Source: Methylobacterium sp. C25 (GTDB lineage: Bacteria; Pseudomonadota; Alphaproteobacteria; Rhizobiales; Beijerinckiaceae). From it: 64,000 nt of DNA. The stretch spans positions 372,001 through 436,000 of the forward strand of contig NZ_JAAUVI010000002.1 of assembly GCF_021352225.1 (NCBI RefSeq). The letters are read 5' to 3'. The notes under the pieces are model-generated. The model was not told the DNA's origin. It worked only from the letters and a program-made list of their open reading frames with translations, and searched no databases. Below, in pieces: positions 63,117-64,000 of the stretch; position 1 is the stretch's first letter; every line of letters starts with the position of its first letter. The position numbers and the translations under genes are program-made.

Positions 63117-64000
63117 GCGGCGCAGCGCGCGCGCTTCTGCTCGCGCTCGACACCTTGTCGGACGGTGTTCGTCGCGCTCGGATACTTACGCTCGATCTCG
63201 GCAAGCGTCGCACAGGCCTGGGCCTTGGCGCCGAGCGCGTTGAGCGAGGCGCCGAGCTTCAGCATCGCCTCGGGGGCGACGGGCGATCCGGCATAGTCCG
63301 TTGAGACCTTGAGAAACTGTTCGGCCGCTTCGCGAGAGCGGTTGCGCTGCAGGTAGCTCTCACCGAGCCAATAGGTCGCCTTCGGGACCAGCCTGTCGCG
63401 TGGATGCGACTGGATGAACTGCCGCAAGCTCATCTCGGCCTGCTCGTATTGCCGGCCTTGGACGAGAGCGTAAGCCGCCTCGAAGTCCGATTTCGCGTCG
63501 CCGGTGCCGGTGGCCGCGACACTCGTCGAAGGCGTCGGCTCGATGGCACCCGTGGTCGGCACGGAGGGCGGCGGCGACAGGTCCACCGGGCCGCTCGGGC
63601 CGACATCCTGATCGTCGTCCGCACCTTCGTAATCGATCGCTGCCGGAATCCGGCGCGAGCCTTCGGCCTCGCGGGCGACCGGCGGGTTGGCGACGGGAGC
63701 CGACGGAGCGGCCGTGCCGATCTGGCGCGGGGCGCCCGGGGCGTTGGGATGCTGCTCGGGATCGAAGGCGTCGCCGCGCTTGCCGGGCCGCCCCTCGCCG
63801 GGATTGGTGCCCGAGGGCGAGGGACTGGCCGAAGGAGTGCGCTTGGCTGCCCCTCCGCCGCCCTTCGAGCCTTCCTGCAGGCGGAACTCGACGTCCTCCT
63901 GGAACTTGCGCAACTGCTCTTTGAGCTGGCGATTCTCGTACTGGAGGGTTTCGATCTGGCCCGAGAGCTGGCGCGTGACGTTCTCGACCCGATTGAGGCG
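63113..64000 (-). CDS. cpoB: Cell-division coordinator CpoB/YbgF (Tol-Pal system), N-terminus beyond window
   Basis: An open minus-strand frame reaching the right edge. The visible N-terminal part is a coiled coil (RLNRVENVTRQLSGQIETLQYENRQL, about 40 residues). Then come a long disordered Gly/Pro/Ser linker and a C-terminal TPR region (DFEAAYALVQGRQYEQAEMSLRQFIQSHPRD, ATYWLGESYLQRNRSREAAEQFLKV, AMLKLGASLNALGAKAQACATLAEI) ending KRARCAA. CpoB coordinates peptidoglycan synthesis with outer-membrane constriction. Upstream, outside the window, pal and tolB would be expected. It is translationally coupled to tilS. Confidence 0.9.
   Translation of the reverse strand, partial: RLNRVENVTRQLSGQIETLQYENRQLKEQLRKFQEDVEFRLQEGSKGGGGAAKRTPSASPSPSGTNPGEGRPGKRGDAFDPEQHPNAPGAPRQIGTAAPSAPVANPPVAREAEGSRRIPAAIDYEGADDDQDVGPSGPVDLSPPPSVPTTGAIEPTPSTSVAATGTGDAKSDFEAAYALVQGRQYEQAEMSLRQFIQSHPRDRLVPKATYWLGESYLQRNRSREAAEQFLKVSTDYAGSPVAPEAMLKLGASLNALGAKAQACATLAEIERKYPSATNTVRQGVEREQKRARCAA

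Overview
This 64 kb window is a contiguous piece of a GC-rich alphaproteobacterial chromosome. The best fit is a Methylobacterium/Methylorubrum of the extorquens type. The evidence is a PQQ alcohol dehydrogenase with the lanthanide-type double-aspartate site (ExaF-like) beside its cytochrome and periplasmic partners, a ChpT/EipA pair, an FlbT-regulated flagellin locus, and promoter-like GGAAC-N16/17-xGTT motifs as used by the PhyR/EcfG general stress system described in this genus. I see no rRNA, tRNA, CRISPR array, insertion sequence or prophage. It reads as core chromosome, not an island.

Layout. 1-7.4 kb is a periplasmic PQQ-dependent alcohol oxidation locus. It holds a divergent ABC-type binding protein cut by the window edge, a sorbosone/glucose-dehydrogenase-like quinoprotein overlapping a small cytochrome c, a PedF-type cytochrome c550, an XoxJ/MxaJ-like binding protein, ExaF, and a LuxR-type response regulator. 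7.5-13.3 kb is a chemotaxis operon on the minus strand (cheA-cheW-cheY-cheB-cheR). 13.5-18 kb carries a PilZ protein, chpT (CtrA phosphorelay), cysQ, eipA (DUF1134) and small envelope proteins. 18.3-31 kb carries lptM-like, lysA, a large DUF4175/TIGR02302 membrane protein with a Gln-rich tail, a HIG1-like small membrane protein, a PagL-like deacylase, a PduO-type cobalamin adenosyltransferase, a membrane-anchored serine hydrolase, etfBA and a 3-hydroxybutyryl-CoA dehydrogenase. These last genes fit the acyl-CoA and B12 chemistry of the ethylmalonyl-CoA lifestyle.

31-36.6 kb has quinone oxidoreductase, upp, a second PilZ protein, two tandem flagellins and flbT. 36.6-42.8 kb is a stress and osmoprotection region: otsA-glgX on the minus strand, facing a divergent cluster of four small membrane proteins (YqjD/DUF883-like, holin-X-like, DUF3618-like). 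The shared 449-bp intergenic region carries an EcfG-like promoter motif for each direction. 42.8-50.6 kb has pxpBC, a PfkB sugar kinase divergent from a GntR regulator, UV-damage endonuclease, a small hydrolase, a GST and small secreted proteins. 50.8-54.7 kb is an exopolysaccharide-type block (O-antigen ligase/Wzy, acyltransferase-3, Tat-exported GH10 glycosidase). 55-58 kb has three tandem outer-membrane beta-barrel genes, and 58.3-64 kb has glmM, ftsH, tilS and cpoB (window edge), a conserved housekeeping block.

Most worth a second look: the ExaF locus and its palindromic upstream elements, three EcfG-type promoter motifs, the paired inverted repeats before the four-gene membrane cluster, the GH10 enzyme coupled to a polysaccharide ligase and acyltransferase, and several perfect palindromes upstream of unlinked operons. 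Nothing here looks convincingly like a wholly new defence or mobile system.
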